In this document: one piece after another, positions 26,312 through 32,914 of the stretch
Layout of the letters: every line of letters begins with the position of its first letter
How positions within the stretch are numbered: position 1 is the first letter of the stretch
Source: Cyclobacteriaceae bacterium
Lineage (GTDB): Bacteria > Bacteroidota > Bacteroidia > Cytophagales > Cyclobacteriaceae
Reading direction: 5' to 3'
Assembly: GCA_019638275.1 (NCBI GenBank)
Contig: JAHBUC010000003.1
Span: forward strand, 248,001 to 312,000
DNA: 64,000 nucleotides
Program-made: the position numbers and the translations under genes
The notes under the pieces: model-generated
What the model was told of the DNA's origin: nothing
What the model saw: the letters and a program-made list of their open reading frames with translations, nothing else
The model's database searches: none

Positions 26312-26602
26312 ACGATTGATCTTTCCTGGCAAATATCCTACTGCCTCAGCTAGCTCTGGGTTATCCTTTAGGAACTGTGCAAAGTCCCTGATGTTGGTGA
26401 AGCCATTGGAACCCTTTGAGTAATCGTCCTCCCAATAGAGTTCAATTCTAATAACCTTAACGTTTTTTACTGGAACTTTCGGCATGCCGCTAAGGTAATA
26501 CCGGGCAGAGTTACCATTCAAATCGCCATGACATACGCTGTCAGAAGTTGACACATAAAACCCCGTCCTAAAAATAGTTTTTACCTGGGTGCTTGATTGC
26601 AC
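26300..26602 (-). CDS. Hypothetical protein near the attL-side end
   Basis: 100 residues if translation begins at a GTG; the first ATG is at residue 40. It reads MPKVPVKNVKVIRIELYWED from there, then NIRDFAQFLKDNPELAEAVG. No family was recognised. It is the only sizeable minus-strand frame between the two paralogous small ORFs. No ribosome-binding site is visible, but Bacteroidota often lack one. It may be a cargo gene or may not be expressed. Confidence 0.35.
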   Translation of the reverse strand: MQSSTQVKTIFRTGFYVSTSDSVCHGDLNGNSARYYLSGMPKVPVKNVKVIRIELYWEDDYSKGSNGFTNIRDFAQFLKDNPELAEAVGYLPGKINRSNQ

Positions 26603-26604
26603 CT

Positions 26605-26805
26605 ATGCAATACAAAATTAAAATTGAGCGGGTGGTGGCAAGGTTCCTTCGCCCGTCTTGCCTCATCATTCTGGCGCTGGCATTTCACCGGTACTTTAAT
26701 CACCCTTTAATGGATGCTTCAAGCCAGTATACTACCCTTTTTAACATCATTTTCGAGGCATTAATAACCCTTGATTTACCACTATTCACGATTACTTCTT
26801 CTTGA
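26605..26805 (+). CDS. Small ORF B, paralogue of ORF at 26177
   Basis: 66 residues from the ATG. It begins MQYKIKIERVVARFLRP and continues with a hydrophobic stretch (LIILALAFHRYF), then a second moderately hydrophobic end (LFNIIFEALITLDLPLF). The VARFLRP motif and the upstream TTGCACC are shared with the 44-residue ORF at 26177. Its last bases run into the first terminal binding site at 26793. It is a possible small membrane protein of the element. Confidence 0.4.
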   Translation: MQYKIKIERVVARFLRPSCLIILALAFHRYFNHPLMDASSQYTTLFNIIFEALITLDLPLFTITSS

Positions 26806-26913
26806 AATATCCTGATGAAAATCAACTCAAAAGTTTAAAAACCGCTAAATCAAAGCAGAAAAGCCAATTTTTGCCCAATTTTTCTGCGGCCAAAATTACT
26901 TCTTCTTAAAATA
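26793..26913 (-). repeat. Two transposase-binding-like sites at the attL-side end
   Basis: TACTTCTTCTTGAAATATC (26793-26811) is the exact reverse complement of 14676-14694. TACTTCTTCTTAAAATA (26897-26913) is a second copy with one change, 104 bases further out. The wide spacing contrasts with the 23-base spacing at the other end, the same asymmetry as Mu attL and attR. AAAATTACTT at 26143-26152 repeats the flank of the outer copy and could be a weak third site. Confidence 0.65.
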
Positions 26914-26943
26914 CCCCCTTCAATTTTGAATCAAAAAAGGCTT

Positions 26944-26986
26944 TTTATAAACTTTTTGGTTTATTTTATAAACTATTTTATATTTG
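26944..26986 (+). promoter_or_regulatory. Promoter with repeated TTTATAAAC sites
   Basis: TTTATAAAC occurs at 26944-26952 and 26965-26973, followed by TATATTTG at 26979-26986, a full TAnnTTTG element, 18 bases before the gene start at 27005. The same half-site, in palindromic form, occurs before the hydrolase gene (27889-27903), so these are likely operators for the winged-helix regulator encoded between them. Confidence 0.55.
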
Positions 26987-27004
26987 TGTCGTTAAAGCCA
27001 GTAT

Positions 27005-27583
27005 ATGGAAACCAAACACGACAACCTGAATCCTCAACAAAGCCTGGAAATCATATCCGATATGATTAATCAGGTAAAGGGAAACATTCGCAGCAGCAGC
27101 TTTTACTTTTTGCTGTGGGGATGGGTAATCACCTTCTGCAATGTGGGCATGTATTATTTCTTTAAGTACACGGAATATCAACGTCAGGCTCCGTTAGTGT
27201 GGACACTTTGTATTCCTGCATGGATTATTACCATGATCTATGCAAGTCGGCAAGAAAAGAAAGCGGGTGTTGTTACACACCTCGACCGGATTTCGATGTG
27301 GTTGTGGATCGGAATGGCCATCACCATTTTTCCATCATGGATTTTCGGAGAAAAGATCAATTGGATGGTAAATGCTATCGTTCTGATGCCGATAGGCATG
27401 GCAACTTTCCTGTCAGGCATTATCATTCGCTTTCGTCCATTGATACTTGGAGGAATTACCTTCTGGATTGCGGGTACACTTTGCTATATCGTAGGACCTA
27501 TTGAACAGTATCTGGTAGGCGCGATTGCTATGGTGTTCGGCTACCTGGTTCCGGGATATTTGTTAAAGAAATCAAATCAGTAA
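27005..27583 (+). CDS. Integral membrane protein of unknown function
   Basis: 192 residues. After a short soluble N-terminus (NPQQSLEIISDMINQVKGN) there are about five membrane spans, the first near residues 36-56 and the last near 165-185. It ends with a basic tail (LLKKSNQ). Such proteins are often encoded next to small winged-helix regulators in Bacteroidota, as here, and may form a regulated pair. No catalytic motif was seen. The start lies 18 bases after a strong promoter element. It is the first host gene on the right of the Mu-like element. Confidence 0.8.
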   Translation: METKHDNLNPQQSLEIISDMINQVKGNIRSSSFYFLLWGWVITFCNVGMYYFFKYTEYQRQAPLVWTLCIPAWIITMIYASRQEKKAGVVTHLDRISMWLWIGMAITIFPSWIFGEKINWMVNAIVLMPIGMATFLSGIIIRFRPLILGGITFWIAGTLCYIVGPIEQYLVGAIAMVFGYLVPGYLLKKSNQ

Positions 27584-27586
27584 CAG

Positions 27587-27871
27587 ATGCTCGCGGAACT
27601 TGATCCCCTGTTGCATTCACAACTTCGCCTGGGCATTATGTCGATACTCATGAGTGTGGAGTCAGCTGAGTTTACGTTTCTGAAAGAGAAAACAAATTCA
27701 ACCGCAGGAAACTTAAGCGTGCAACTGGATAAACTTTCAGAAGCTGGATACATCCACATTGAAAAATCATTCAAAGGAAAAAAACCGCTTACTACTTGTA
27801 AGATCACCAACAAAGGAATCAAGGCATTTGAAGAATATGTGAACGCACTGAAGCAATACATCAAACCTTAA
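27587..27871 (+). CDS. Small winged-helix transcriptional regulator
   Basis: 94 residues, the single-domain winged-helix type related to MarR/PadR. Helices include LLHSQLRLGIMSILMSVESA and FTFLKEKTNSTAGNLSVQLD, the latter with the recognition helix, and the wing and final part are GYIHIEKSF and TCKITNKGIKAFEEYVNAL. It begins three bases after the membrane protein stop, so the two are one operon. The GTTTATA-type sites before 27005 and before 27915 are its likely targets, meaning autoregulation and control of the hydrolase gene. Confidence 0.85.
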   Translation: MLAELDPLLHSQLRLGIMSILMSVESAEFTFLKEKTNSTAGNLSVQLDKLSEAGYIHIEKSFKGKKPLTTCKITNKGIKAFEEYVNALKQYIKP

Positions 27872-27888
27872 AATTTTTTATTCACTTA

Positions 27889-27903
27889 GTTTATATTTTA
27901 AAC
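27889..27903. promoter_or_regulatory. Palindromic operator GTTTATATTTTAAAC
   Basis: GTTTA and TAAAC flank a five-base centre, and a further GTTTATA half-site follows at 27905-27911, right before the ATG of the hydrolase. It matches the TTTATAAAC sites before 27005. It is a candidate binding site of the winged-helix regulator. Confidence 0.5.
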
Positions 27904-27914
27904 CAGTTTATAGT

Positions 27915-28817
27915 ATGTTAACATCAAACAAAAAAATCCACATCATTATTGGCCTGATCGTTTGCTTCGCAGCGCTGCTGGCAATGAATGAAAAAGTCAA
28001 TGCCGCGCCTTCATTTAAAGTTGAGAAAATTGGAAAAGGAAAACAGCACATGATTTTAATTCCTGGCCTTACCTGTCCGGGAGAAGTGTGGAGCGAAACT
28101 GCAGCGCGCTATCAAAAGCAATACACACTGCACGTGATTTCGCTGCCGGGCTTTGCGGGAACACCGGCCATCGAAACAAATGAATATTTGAAAACCATGC
28201 GCGATGAACTGATCGCGTACATCAAAGACAATAAATTAAAGAAGCCCATTTTAGTTGGGCATAGTTTAGGTGGCTTTTTAAGCTTATGGATCAGTGCCGT
28301 TGAACCCGAATTGGTTGGGCCGAATTTTATTGTGGATGCCCTACCCTTCTTTCCGGCCATTCAAGATCCATCGGCCACTGTTGAAAGCATGAAGCCGATG
28401 GCTACCTCCATGCGCAACATGATGAAGGACGCTACACCTGAGCAAGTAAAGCAAAGTCAGCAGTATTACCTGAGCACCATGGCCACCGACACTGATAAAC
28501 TTGAACGCATTGGCAAGTGGGGAATTGAATCACACTCGCCTACTGTAGCGCAGGCCATGTATGAAATGCAAACCATTGATTTACGTCAGCAATTAGCCAC
28601 TATAAAAGTTCCGGTAACGGTGTTGGGCGCATGGATAGCATATAAAAATTATGGCGTTACTCATGAAAGCACGTTGAAAAATTTTTCAGACCAATATCAC
28701 CAAGTAAAAAATGTAAACATTCTGCTAACGGATACTGCAAAGCACTTCATCATGTATGATGATCCGCAGTGGTTCTTTGAAAAAATGGACGTGTTTCTGG
28801 AAGGCACATCAAATTAA
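27915..28817 (+). CDS. Alpha/beta hydrolase, secreted or membrane-anchored
   Basis: 300 residues. The N-terminus has a membrane segment or signal (IIIGLIVCFAALLAM, then NAAP). The hydrolase core shows LIPGLTCPGEVW with the oxyanion region, GHSLGG with the nucleophilic Ser, and a final DTAKHFIMYDDPQW with the catalytic His. An acid residue probably lies near VTVLGAW or later. The substrate is unknown. It lies 43 bases after the regulator gene, behind its own operator-like sites, and so appears to belong to the regulon. The ATG overlaps the second half-site. Confidence 0.85.
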   Translation: MLTSNKKIHIIIGLIVCFAALLAMNEKVNAAPSFKVEKIGKGKQHMILIPGLTCPGEVWSETAARYQKQYTLHVISLPGFAGTPAIETNEYLKTMRDELIAYIKDNKLKKPILVGHSLGGFLSLWISAVEPELVGPNFIVDALPFFPAIQDPSATVESMKPMATSMRNMMKDATPEQVKQSQQYYLSTMATDTDKLERIGKWGIESHSPTVAQAMYEMQTIDLRQQLATIKVPVTVLGAWIAYKNYGVTHESTLKNFSDQYHQVKNVNILLTDTAKHFIMYDDPQWFFEKMDVFLEGTSN

Positions 28818-28827
28818 TTAAACCACT

Positions 28828-28893
28828 TGTCAGACTGAGCTTGTCGAAGTCGATCTAGATTCTTAGTCAGGTTTCGACAGGCTCAACCTGACA
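28828..28893. repeat. Dispersed inverted repeat (CTTGTCGAAG family)
   Basis: The left arm TGTCAGACTGAGCTTGTCGA and right arm TTTCGACAGGCTCAACCTGA form an imperfect inverted repeat. The same family lies at 46931-47018 with a longer centre. It may form a hairpin between two plus-strand genes. This sequence type is widespread in genomes of this phylum. Confidence 0.7.
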
Positions 28894-28930
28894 GATAACT
28901 ATAGAGCTGTTACCAATCATTATATAATTT

Positions 28931-29464
28931 ATGAAATCCCTACTCATCACAGCAATCACTTTTCTAGGATTAGTGTTTGCACAAGCACAAGGCACCGCAC
29001 CCGAAAGTTTAAAACAGGAAATGCAAAAATTGGCATATATGGCCGGCAAATGGAAAGGCGAAGCCTCCATGCGTCAACAAAACGGATCCATGATACAGGT
29101 AAACCAGGAAGAGGACATTCAATTCAAATTGGATGGTACCATTCTGGTTATTGAAGGTACCGGTCGCAACCCGCAGGATGGAAAAGTCTCATTCAATGCG
29201 GTCGCGATTGTATCCTACGATTTGCAAAAGAAAGAATTCAAACTGCGATCACACGTAATGAATGGCAATCAAACAGAAGCCTATTTTAAAATCGTTGAAG
29301 AAAATCATTTTGAATGGGGACTTGAAGTTGCCAACAACGCCAAAATACGATACGACATCAAACTGAATCCGGCTGATAAATCCTGGGTTGAGAAAGGCGA
29401 ATACTCACCAGATGGTAACATGTGGTATCCGTTTATTGATATGAAATTAACGAAATTGAACTAA
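28931..29464 (+). CDS. Secreted DUF1579-like beta-barrel protein
   Basis: 177 residues. A signal peptide (SLLITAITFLGLVFAQAQ) is followed by an acidic-to-neutral beta-rich domain: KLAYMAGKWKGEAS, FKLDGTILVIEGTG, FNAVAIVSYDLQKKEFKLRS and RYDIKLNPADKSW. The LxxxxGxWxG opening and the alternating strands are those of lipocalin- or DUF1579-like barrels. The ligand is unknown. It is monocistronic, with a dispersed repeat on its left and a 2TM gene on its right. Confidence 0.75.
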   Translation: MKSLLITAITFLGLVFAQAQGTAPESLKQEMQKLAYMAGKWKGEASMRQQNGSMIQVNQEEDIQFKLDGTILVIEGTGRNPQDGKVSFNAVAIVSYDLQKKEFKLRSHVMNGNQTEAYFKIVEENHFEWGLEVANNAKIRYDIKLNPADKSWVEKGEYSPDGNMWYPFIDMKLTKLN

Positions 29465-29498
29465 CTTCATTTCTATTGACACTTAAAATCAACACAGC

Positions 29499-29783
29499 AT
29501 GACACCCGAAGAAGATAAATTATATAAAGAAGCACGCAAGCGTGTAAGGCGTAAAAGGAAATTCTACAGCCATGTGCTGACGTATCTGGCCATTGCTTCC
29601 TTTCTTACTTTTATCAACTGGTATAGCAGTCCGGGCCATTGGTGGGTACAATGGGTATGGATCGGCTGGGGCATCGGTATCTTCTTTCACGGTCTCGGCT
29701 TATTCAGGCAAAACATCATTTTCAGTAATGAATGGGAAGAACGAAAAATCCAGGAAGAAATGGAGAGGATGAAACGCTCTTAA
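29499..29783 (+). CDS. 2TM-domain protein
   Basis: 94 residues of the 2TM family. A basic N-terminus (YKEARKRVRRKRKFYSH) leads into two membrane spans (VLTYLAIASFLTFINW and WVWIGWGIGIFFHGLGLF) separated by a short loop, with a charged C-terminus (WEERKIQEEMERMKR). In other members this domain occurs alone or fused to LytTR-type regulators. The function is unknown. Transcription probably continues from the gene 34 bases upstream. Confidence 0.85.
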   Translation: MTPEEDKLYKEARKRVRRKRKFYSHVLTYLAIASFLTFINWYSSPGHWWVQWVWIGWGIGIFFHGLGLFRQNIIFSNEWEERKIQEEMERMKRS

Positions 29784-29863
29784 GCAAATTTGAAAATGTT
29801 ATAATTCGAAGACCTGCCGGGAGGCGGGTTTGATAATGATTTCTATTCAGAAAAGTGCTTTCC

Positions 29864-29917
29864 ATTTTCAAATTGGCTAATTTTCAAATCTGTATGCACC
29901 GGGCAGATTTGAAAATT
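29864..29917. repeat. Dispersed repeat (ATTTTCAAAT family) before nth
   Basis: ATTTTCAAATTGGCTAATTT is followed by TCAAATC, then, after a spacer, AGATTTGAAAATT as inverse. The block ends nine bases before the ATG of the endonuclease gene. The same motif precedes the starts at 60941 and 61709. A short GC palindrome (near 29810) sits upstream. A role as an mRNA leader or REP-like element cannot be decided. Confidence 0.6.
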
Positions 29918-29925
29918 ACTTAGTT

Positions 29926-30558
29926 ATGGCACAGATTAACTGGCAGAAAGAATTTCAACCGCTGATTAAAAAATTCAAGGGTAAAAAGCATCCGCTGGAT
30001 TACCTCAATACCTACCAATTGGTTGTTATGGTAATATTATCTGCCCAGGATTCGGATAGGAATATTAACAAAATTGCACCCGAACTTTTCAATGCGTTTC
30101 CGGATATAAAAGCACTGGCCAAGGCCAATGCTGAAATGCTCTATCCTTATGTTTCAAAAGTTCGAAACTTCGGAAACAAAACGAAATGGTTACTCGAGAT
30201 TGGCACAACCTTAAAAGACGATAAGAACATTCCAAAAACCATGGAAGACCTTACTGCCTTACCTGGCATTGGAAGAAAATCAGCCAATGTTATCATGCGA
30301 GAAACAGGTGTTCCGGCAGCGGGAATTATTGTTGACCTCCACGTTGTACGGGTAGCTCCGCGAATTGGGATAGCCACCGGCACCGATCCCAAAAAGATTG
30401 AAAAACAATTAATGGATGCACTTGACCCAAAAGATTGGGGCGAAGTGGGCATGGCTATATCATTTTTAGGCCGGGAAATATGCAGACCAACCAATCCGAA
30501 GTGTACAGCATGTGTTATGAAAAACGTTTGCGCTTATTATAAAGAGCAAGTTGCTTAG
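29926..30558 (+). CDS. nth: Endonuclease III-type DNA glycosylase/AP lyase
   Basis: 210 residues. The helix-hairpin-helix is LPGIGRKSANVIM, with the catalytic Lys at this site, and VDLHVVRVAPRIG holds the catalytic Asp. The 4Fe-4S cluster motif near the end is CRPTNPKCTACVMKNVC, spacing 6-2-5, typical of endonuclease III. It removes oxidised pyrimidines in base-excision repair. The VDTH motif of most relatives reads VDLH here, a mild variation. It is preceded by a dispersed repeat, so its promoter could not be seen. Confidence 0.93.
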   Translation: MAQINWQKEFQPLIKKFKGKKHPLDYLNTYQLVVMVILSAQDSDRNINKIAPELFNAFPDIKALAKANAEMLYPYVSKVRNFGNKTKWLLEIGTTLKDDKNIPKTMEDLTALPGIGRKSANVIMRETGVPAAGIIVDLHVVRVAPRIGIATGTDPKKIEKQLMDALDPKDWGEVGMAISFLGREICRPTNPKCTACVMKNVCAYYKEQVA

Positions 30559-30577
30559 GAACAACGTTGGTAGTTTC

Positions 30578-30655
30578 CTTTGTAAATCTTGGTGGCTTGG
30601 TGGCCAAAATTTCATTGAATTTTTCTTGCCACAAAGACTCAAAGCCACTAAGTAA
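30578..30655. repeat. Intergenic imperfect inverted repeat before cysS
   Basis: Arms CTTTGTAAATCTTGGTGGCT and TTGCCACAAAGACTCAAAGC pair imperfectly, with GTGGC / GCCAC at the core. It resembles the CACAAAGACACTAAG type of dispersed sequences found in many Bacteroidota gaps. It sits between nth and cysS. No T-tract follows. Confidence 0.5.
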
Positions 30656-30761
30656 ATACCATGTGCCAAACATTGTTGTAATTATTTTGCCCTATTCCTG
30701 ATTACCTGCCCATTAGGCCTCCTGCCTACTTTTTTATAGTTTCGCTCCCGACTTTTGTATT

Positions 30762-32282
30762 ATGAGTTCATTTGAAAAATACCCTGTTTCCATTACCAAT
30801 TCGCTTTCAGGCAAGAAGGAGTTATTCACTCCGCTCAAATCACCGTTTGTAGGGCTGTATTCATGCGGGCCTACAGTTTACAATGAAGTGCACCTGGGCA
30901 ACCTCCGCACGTTCACGGCTTTTGATGTGGTGTACCGGTATTTAACTCACATCGGTTATAAAGTACGGTACGTGCGCAACATTACCGATGCCGGTCACCT
31001 GACCAACGATGCCGGTGAAGGTGTAGATCGTATTGAAGAAAGCGCCAAGCTTGAACAACTTGAGCCAATGGAAATTGTGCAGAAATATACGTTCAGTTTT
31101 CACGATGTATGCCGGATCTTCAACATCCTGCCTCCTTCTATTGAACCTACTGCAACCGGGCATATTGTTGAGCAGATTGAAATGGTGAAGAAGATTCTGG
31201 CCAATGGTTATGCGTATGAAGTAAATGGCTCCGTGTATTTCGATGTGCGCAAGTTCATGGAGAAATATAAATATGGAGAACTGAGCGGACGCAACATCGA
31301 TGAACTGCTGGAAGGTACGCGTGAGTTGGATCGGCAGGATGAAAAGCGCCATTCCGTTGACTTTGCTATTTGGAAAGCAGTTTCGCCCAATCACATACAA
31401 CGCTGGCCCTCACCCTGGGGTGAAGGTATACCCGGCTGGCATCTGGAGTGCTCGGCTATGGGAACAAAATACCTGGGCGAACAATTTGATATTCACGGTG
31501 GCGGTATGGACTTGAAGTTTCCACACCACGAATGTGAAATTGCGCAAAGCATTGGTGCCTACGGAAAAACACCAGTTCGCTATTGGATGCACGCCAACAT
31601 GCTTACGGTTAACGGTGAAAAAATGAGCAAGTCGAAAGGCAATTCATTTTTACCCAGGGAATTATTTACGGGCTCACATCCACTGCTGAGCAAAGCCTAC
31701 AGCCCGATGGCCGTGCGCTTTTTCATGCTGCAATCGCATTACTCCAGCACACTTGATTTTTCTAACGAAGCCCTGCAAGCCGCTGAGAAAGGATACAAGA
31801 AATTAAGCAACGCGTTGAGTGCTGTAAAGAAGCTGGAGCATCCTTTTCCCCAATTATCAAAAGGAGACTCGGGAGATTCTCAACTAGTTTCAGAGCTTAG
31901 TAGAATGATCCGTGATTGTTATTCCTGTATGAGTGATGACTTTAATACTGCTAAAACTCTCGCTGTTTTGTTTGAAATGTCTGCTAGGATTAATGATTTC
32001 AAATCAAATAAAAATACCTTATTATCTATAAATGCGGATCAGTTTAATGATTTCAAGCAAACATACATCGCATTCATGGAAGATGTGTTGGGCCTGCAAG
32101 AAGAAGGCAGTCAGAACCTTGACGTGCTGGATGGTGTTATCCGTGTGATGATCGAGCTCCGCAAAAAAGCCCGCACCGATCGCAACTATGCATTATCAGA
32201 CAAAATAAGGGATGACCTGAAGGCATTAGGCGTGCAGTTGATGGACGGGAAAGATGGGGAGATTTCGTATACTATCGAATAG
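30762..32282 (+). CDS. cysS: Cysteinyl-tRNA synthetase
   Basis: 506 residues, class I. The HIGH-like signature is [12 protein letters not shown] and the KMSKS motif is [10 protein letters not shown]. The zinc site includes [14 protein letters not shown] and the HHECEIAQ segment, with Cys and His at the usual places, and [15 protein letters not shown] follows. The C-terminal half is helical and binds tRNA anticodon. The length agrees with homologues. A poorly conserved central linker (about residues 370-400) is more hydrophilic, as usual. It is essential for translation. Confidence 0.97.
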   Translation: MSSFEKYPVSITNSLSGKKELFTPLKSPFVGLYSCGPTVYNEVHLGNLRTFTAFDVVYRYLTHIGYKVRYVRNITDAGHLTNDAGEGVDRIEESAKLEQLEPMEIVQKYTFSFHDVCRIFNILPPSIEPTATGHIVEQIEMVKKILANGYAYEVNGSVYFDVRKFMEKYKYGELSGRNIDELLEGTRELDRQDEKRHSVDFAIWKAVSPNHIQRWPSPWGEGIPGWHLECSAMGTKYLGEQFDIHGGGMDLKFPHHECEIAQSIGAYGKTPVRYWMHANMLTVNGEKMSKSKGNSFLPRELFTGSHPLLSKAYSPMAVRFFMLQSHYSSTLDFSNEALQAAEKGYKKLSNALSAVKKLEHPFPQLSKGDSGDSQLVSELSRMIRDCYSCMSDDFNTAKTLAVLFEMSARINDFKSNKNTLLSINADQFNDFKQTYIAFMEDVLGLQEEGSQNLDVLDGVIRVMIELRKKARTDRNYALSDKIRDDLKALGVQLMDGKDGEISYTIE

Positions 32283-32370
32283 CTTTGAGTTGCGAGCTAC
32301 GAGCTGTGAGTTTTTTGTTGACCACAGTGAAACTCGCAGCTCGTAACTAGTTAGCTCGCAACTCAAAAAG
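32283..32370. repeat. Intergenic inverted repeat (GAGTTGCGAGCTACGAGC family)
   Basis: CTTTGAGTTGCGAGCTACGA on the left pairs with TAGCTCGCAACTCAAAAAG on the right, with a second half-pair GAGCTGTGAGTTT and AAACTCGCAGCTC. The whole element fills the gap between cysS and yidD and directly abuts the yidD ATG. Confidence 0.7.
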
Positions 32371-32604
32371 ATGCTTAAGAAAATCCTCATCCTCCCCATC
32401 CGCTTCTACCAGTTCAGCATTTCTCCGCTGCTTGGGGCACATTGCAGGCATACGCCTTCTTGTTCGCAGTATACCATAGAGGCAATACAGGAATGGGGCG
32501 CACTAAAAGGTACATGGTTGGGTATGAAACGCATAGCGCGGTGCCATCCTTGGGGAACAAGTGGGTATGACCCGGTTCCGAAAAAAAATCAGGAAACTGA
32601 TTAA
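32371..32604 (+). CDS. yidD: YidD membrane-protein insertion efficiency factor
   Basis: 77 residues. The motif order [31 protein letters not shown] and [17 protein letters not shown] is the hallmark of YidD, with conserved cysteines. It has a short amphipathic N-terminus and helps YidC-mediated insertion of membrane proteins. The start lies right after the dispersed repeat. In many bacteria it neighbours rnpA and yidC, but here it is between cysS and a small secreted protein, typical of Bacteroidota. Confidence 0.93.
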   Translation: MLKKILILPIRFYQFSISPLLGAHCRHTPSCSQYTIEAIQEWGALKGTWLGMKRIARCHPWGTSGYDPVPKKNQETD

Positions 32605-32653
32605 ACCTTTTTTCGGATAATCAATCCAAGGAGCGTTAAAACCAAAGTTTAAA

Positions 32654-32914
32654 ATGAAAACCAAAATTCTGATAAGCGCTTTAGCGCTGTTTTTAATTAC
32701 TACTGTATCCGTTAATGCCCAATCCGACCAAAACATCCGTCAAAAGCGTTTGCAAAAGCGTGAAAACGTAAATTCCAACCGTCAGGAAAGAGTCGACAAG
32801 CGAAACCCGAATGGTATCGGACGGGTTGATGACCGCGTGGAAAGACGAGGTAACCGAATTGACAGAAAACAAAAGCGAACAGACAGGCGCGTGAATCGCA
32901 GAAGGGGAAATTAA
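32654..32914 (+). CDS. Small secreted, highly basic protein
   Basis: 86 residues. A signal peptide (ILISALALFLITTVSVNAQ) precedes about 63 residues dominated by Arg, Lys, Asn, Asp and Gln, such as RQKRLQKRENVNSNRQERVD and RVERRGNRIDRKQKRTDRR. There are no hydrophobic cores, so the mature part is probably disordered. An unusually high Arg content could suit binding to nucleic acids or lipopolysaccharide or coating an anionic surface. No known family was recognised. Its stop abuts the stop of the convergent fucosidase gene. Confidence 0.6.
   Translation: MKTKILISALALFLITTVSVNAQSDQNIRQKRLQKRENVNSNRQERVDKRNPNGIGRVDDRVERRGNRIDRKQKRTDRRVNRRRGN

Larger units (their letters stand above)
14638..26933. 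mobile_element. Mu-like transposable element (about 12.3 kb), partial virion gene set
   Basis: Boundaries are inferred. The proposed left terminus reads TGTGATTTTGATC and the right terminus ends in TTTTGAATCA (TGATTCAAAA on the other strand), so both ends follow the TG...CA rule. AAAAAG precedes the left end (14632-14637) and follows the right end (26934-26939) as a possible target duplication; it is A-rich, so this is weak evidence. Inverted copies of a 17-19 bp site lie inside both ends. Gene order from right to left is repressor (divergent), Ner-like, transposase, two ATPases, GemA, two small genes, portal, an unknown gene, protease, tail-like protein and an unknown gene. By analogy with Mu, the 26.9 kb edge is the attL side and the 14.6 kb edge the attR side. 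No frameshifts were seen. Confidence 0.75.
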
